Source: an uncultured Chromatiaceae bacterium
GTDB taxonomy: Bacteria; Pseudomonadota; Gammaproteobacteria; Enterobacterales; Alteromonadaceae
Direction of reading: 5' to 3'
NCBI GenBank assembly: GCA_946482325.1
Contig: CAMLRA010000185.1
Span: forward strand, 1 to 7,367
DNA length: 7,367 bases
The stretch's first letter is position 1, and each line of letters opens with the position of its first letter. Below the pieces are notes generated by a model. That model saw only the letters and a program-made list of their open reading frames with translations. It had not been told where the DNA came from and did not search any database. This document shows positions 6,542-7,367 of this stretch, one piece after another. A program made the position numbers and the translations under genes.

Positions 6542-6567
6542 TCAGGGTAAGTTCTGGATACAGAAAT

Positions 6568-6595
6568 AAAAAAACCAGCTGACGCTGGTTTTTTA
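6568..6595. terminator. Bidirectional intrinsic terminator
   Basis: A run of seven A, a CCAGC stem arm (6575-6579), a TGAC loop, the GCTGG arm (6584-6588) and six T form a textbook Rho-independent terminator on either strand. The A and T tracts extend the stem. It sits 27 bp after the peptidase stop and 19 bp after the stop of the opposing PEP-CTERM gene, so it serves both convergent genes. Confidence 0.92.
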
Positions 6596-6613
6596 TTCAC
6601 TGCGGGTTTGGAC

Positions 6614-7367
6614 TTAAGCCTGTTGACGGCGACGGTGCAGGCCCAACAGCATCAGACCAAGACCAGCCAAAGTCAGTGGTGAAGATACAGGCACATCCAC
6701 TGGTGGCGGTGGTGGTGTTTCAGAGACCGGATCACGGCCCCAGATCGAGATGTGGGACAGACCAGCACCACCACTGGCGTTTAATAAAGTGTCTTCCATA
6801 TTCCAGACACCTTTAAACAGGTAGTTTTCGTCTTCAGTACCAAACACCGGCGGGATCGGTAATGACGAAATATCAAAGTTATACAGGGCAAACATATCGC
6901 CGGACTTAAAGACGACAGTGACCTGGTCAAAGTACTTGTTAGTACCCAGCATATCCAGCAGTTCCTGTGGATTATTCACTGGTGGCTTGTACATCCATTC
7001 CCCGCTGACCACACTGCCTCCGGTACAGGCAACACTATTGCCTTCTCTGTCTTTACAATTCGTCAGGCTGACTAAATCTGCTGCGTAGTTGTATGTATCA
7101 AAACCGGATTTTGAACTGGAAGAAGGCGCAAAGTTACCCGCAGTATATTTGCCGAAGAAAATCCAGCCCGGATCTATGTTGCCAAAGCCTTGCAGGTCCT
7201 GTAAGTCGTCGTTGGTCACAAAAGCACCCGGTAAACCCGGCCAGTACTCTGATTCCTTGTTTAACCAGCCAACGTTGTCGTAACCGAGGTTATTACCAAG
7301 CATGCTAACGTCGTCGTTGCCGGCAAATGCGCCATAACAGGCAGTGGCGTTGATAGCACCAACGTTT
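6614..7367 (-). CDS. PEP-CTERM-like exported protein (5' partial)
   Basis: The visible 250 residues are the C-terminal part of an exported protein whose signal peptide lies beyond the right edge; the frame stays open there, so the ATG at 7303 is not the start. The C-terminus has the layout of an exosortase sorting tail: a proline-rich linker (five Pro), then VPVSSP, a hydrophobic helix LTLAGLGLMLLGL, and a basic HRRRQQA end. The usual Pro-Glu-Pro is replaced by a PVSSP form, which I recall as a variant in Alteromonadales-type bacteria. Exosortase would cut before the helix and release or anchor the protein at the cell surface, often linked to exopolysaccharide. The body is Gly/Asn/Asp-rich, with an early Cys (ACYGAFAGNDD) and a Cys pair (NCKDREGNSVAC), and no enzyme motif is recognised. 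Near the tail SHISIWGRDP resembles the terminal beta-strand region of such proteins. Confidence 0.82.
   Translation of the reverse strand, partial: NVGAINATACYGAFAGNDDVSMLGNNLGYDNVGWLNKESEYWPGLPGAFVTNDDLQDLQGFGNIDPGWIFFGKYTAGNFAPSSSSKSGFDTYNYAADLVSLTNCKDREGNSVACTGGSVVSGEWMYKPPVNNPQELLDMLGTNKYFDQVTVVFKSGDMFALYNFDISSLPIPPVFGTEDENYLFKGVWNMEDTLLNASGGAGLSHISIWGRDPVSETPPPPPVDVPVSSPLTLAGLGLMLLGLHRRRQQA

Overview
The window reads as chromosomal DNA of a gammaproteobacterium, most likely a marine or freshwater member of the Alteromonadales/Chromatiaceae type such as Rheinheimera or Alishewanella. This is an inference from remembered protein similarity and gene style, not from a search. Supporting signs are a YgfF-like dehydrogenase, a secreted PA-domain M28 peptidase, an exosortase-type (PEP-CTERM-like) surface protein and moderate GC content. 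No rRNA, tRNA, CRISPR array, insertion sequence or phage gene is visible. Coding density is high.

Layout. A plus-strand MFS drug-type exporter enters from the left edge (1-1068, 5' end missing). It converges on a minus-strand block. From the distal end towards the promoter this block holds a decayed C-terminal fragment of an alpha/beta hydrolase (about 1027-1344), a periplasmic cupin (1356-1802), a YgfF-like short-chain dehydrogenase (1831-2583), a DUF1080 / 3-keto-disaccharide hydrolase-type lipoprotein (2702-3592), and a previously unlisted 58-residue two-helix membrane protein with a GTG start (3681-3857). A 158-bp divergent spacer with two short palindromes follows. Then come two plus-strand genes: a class I SAM-dependent methyltransferase (4016-4759) and a secreted M28 metallopeptidase (4889-6541). 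A clear bidirectional terminator (6568-6595) separates the peptidase from a minus-strand PEP-CTERM-like exported protein that runs off the right edge (6614-7367).

How the genes fit together. Dehydrogenase and cupin are 28 bp apart and probably co-transcribed. The DUF1080 lipoprotein has its own promoter-operator module. A TTCATA-17-CATAAT promoter is followed directly by a near-palindromic LacI/GalR-type site over the expected transcription start, which suggests control by a sugar-responsive repressor. Several products (lipoprotein, cupin, peptidase, PEP-CTERM protein) carry export signals, so much of the window concerns the cell envelope and extracellular nutrient handling. I do not see a wholly new multi-gene system. 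The most useful unusual items are the small membrane gene, the lac-like operator in front of a DUF1080 gene, and the hydrolase relic whose catalytic histidine has become glutamine.
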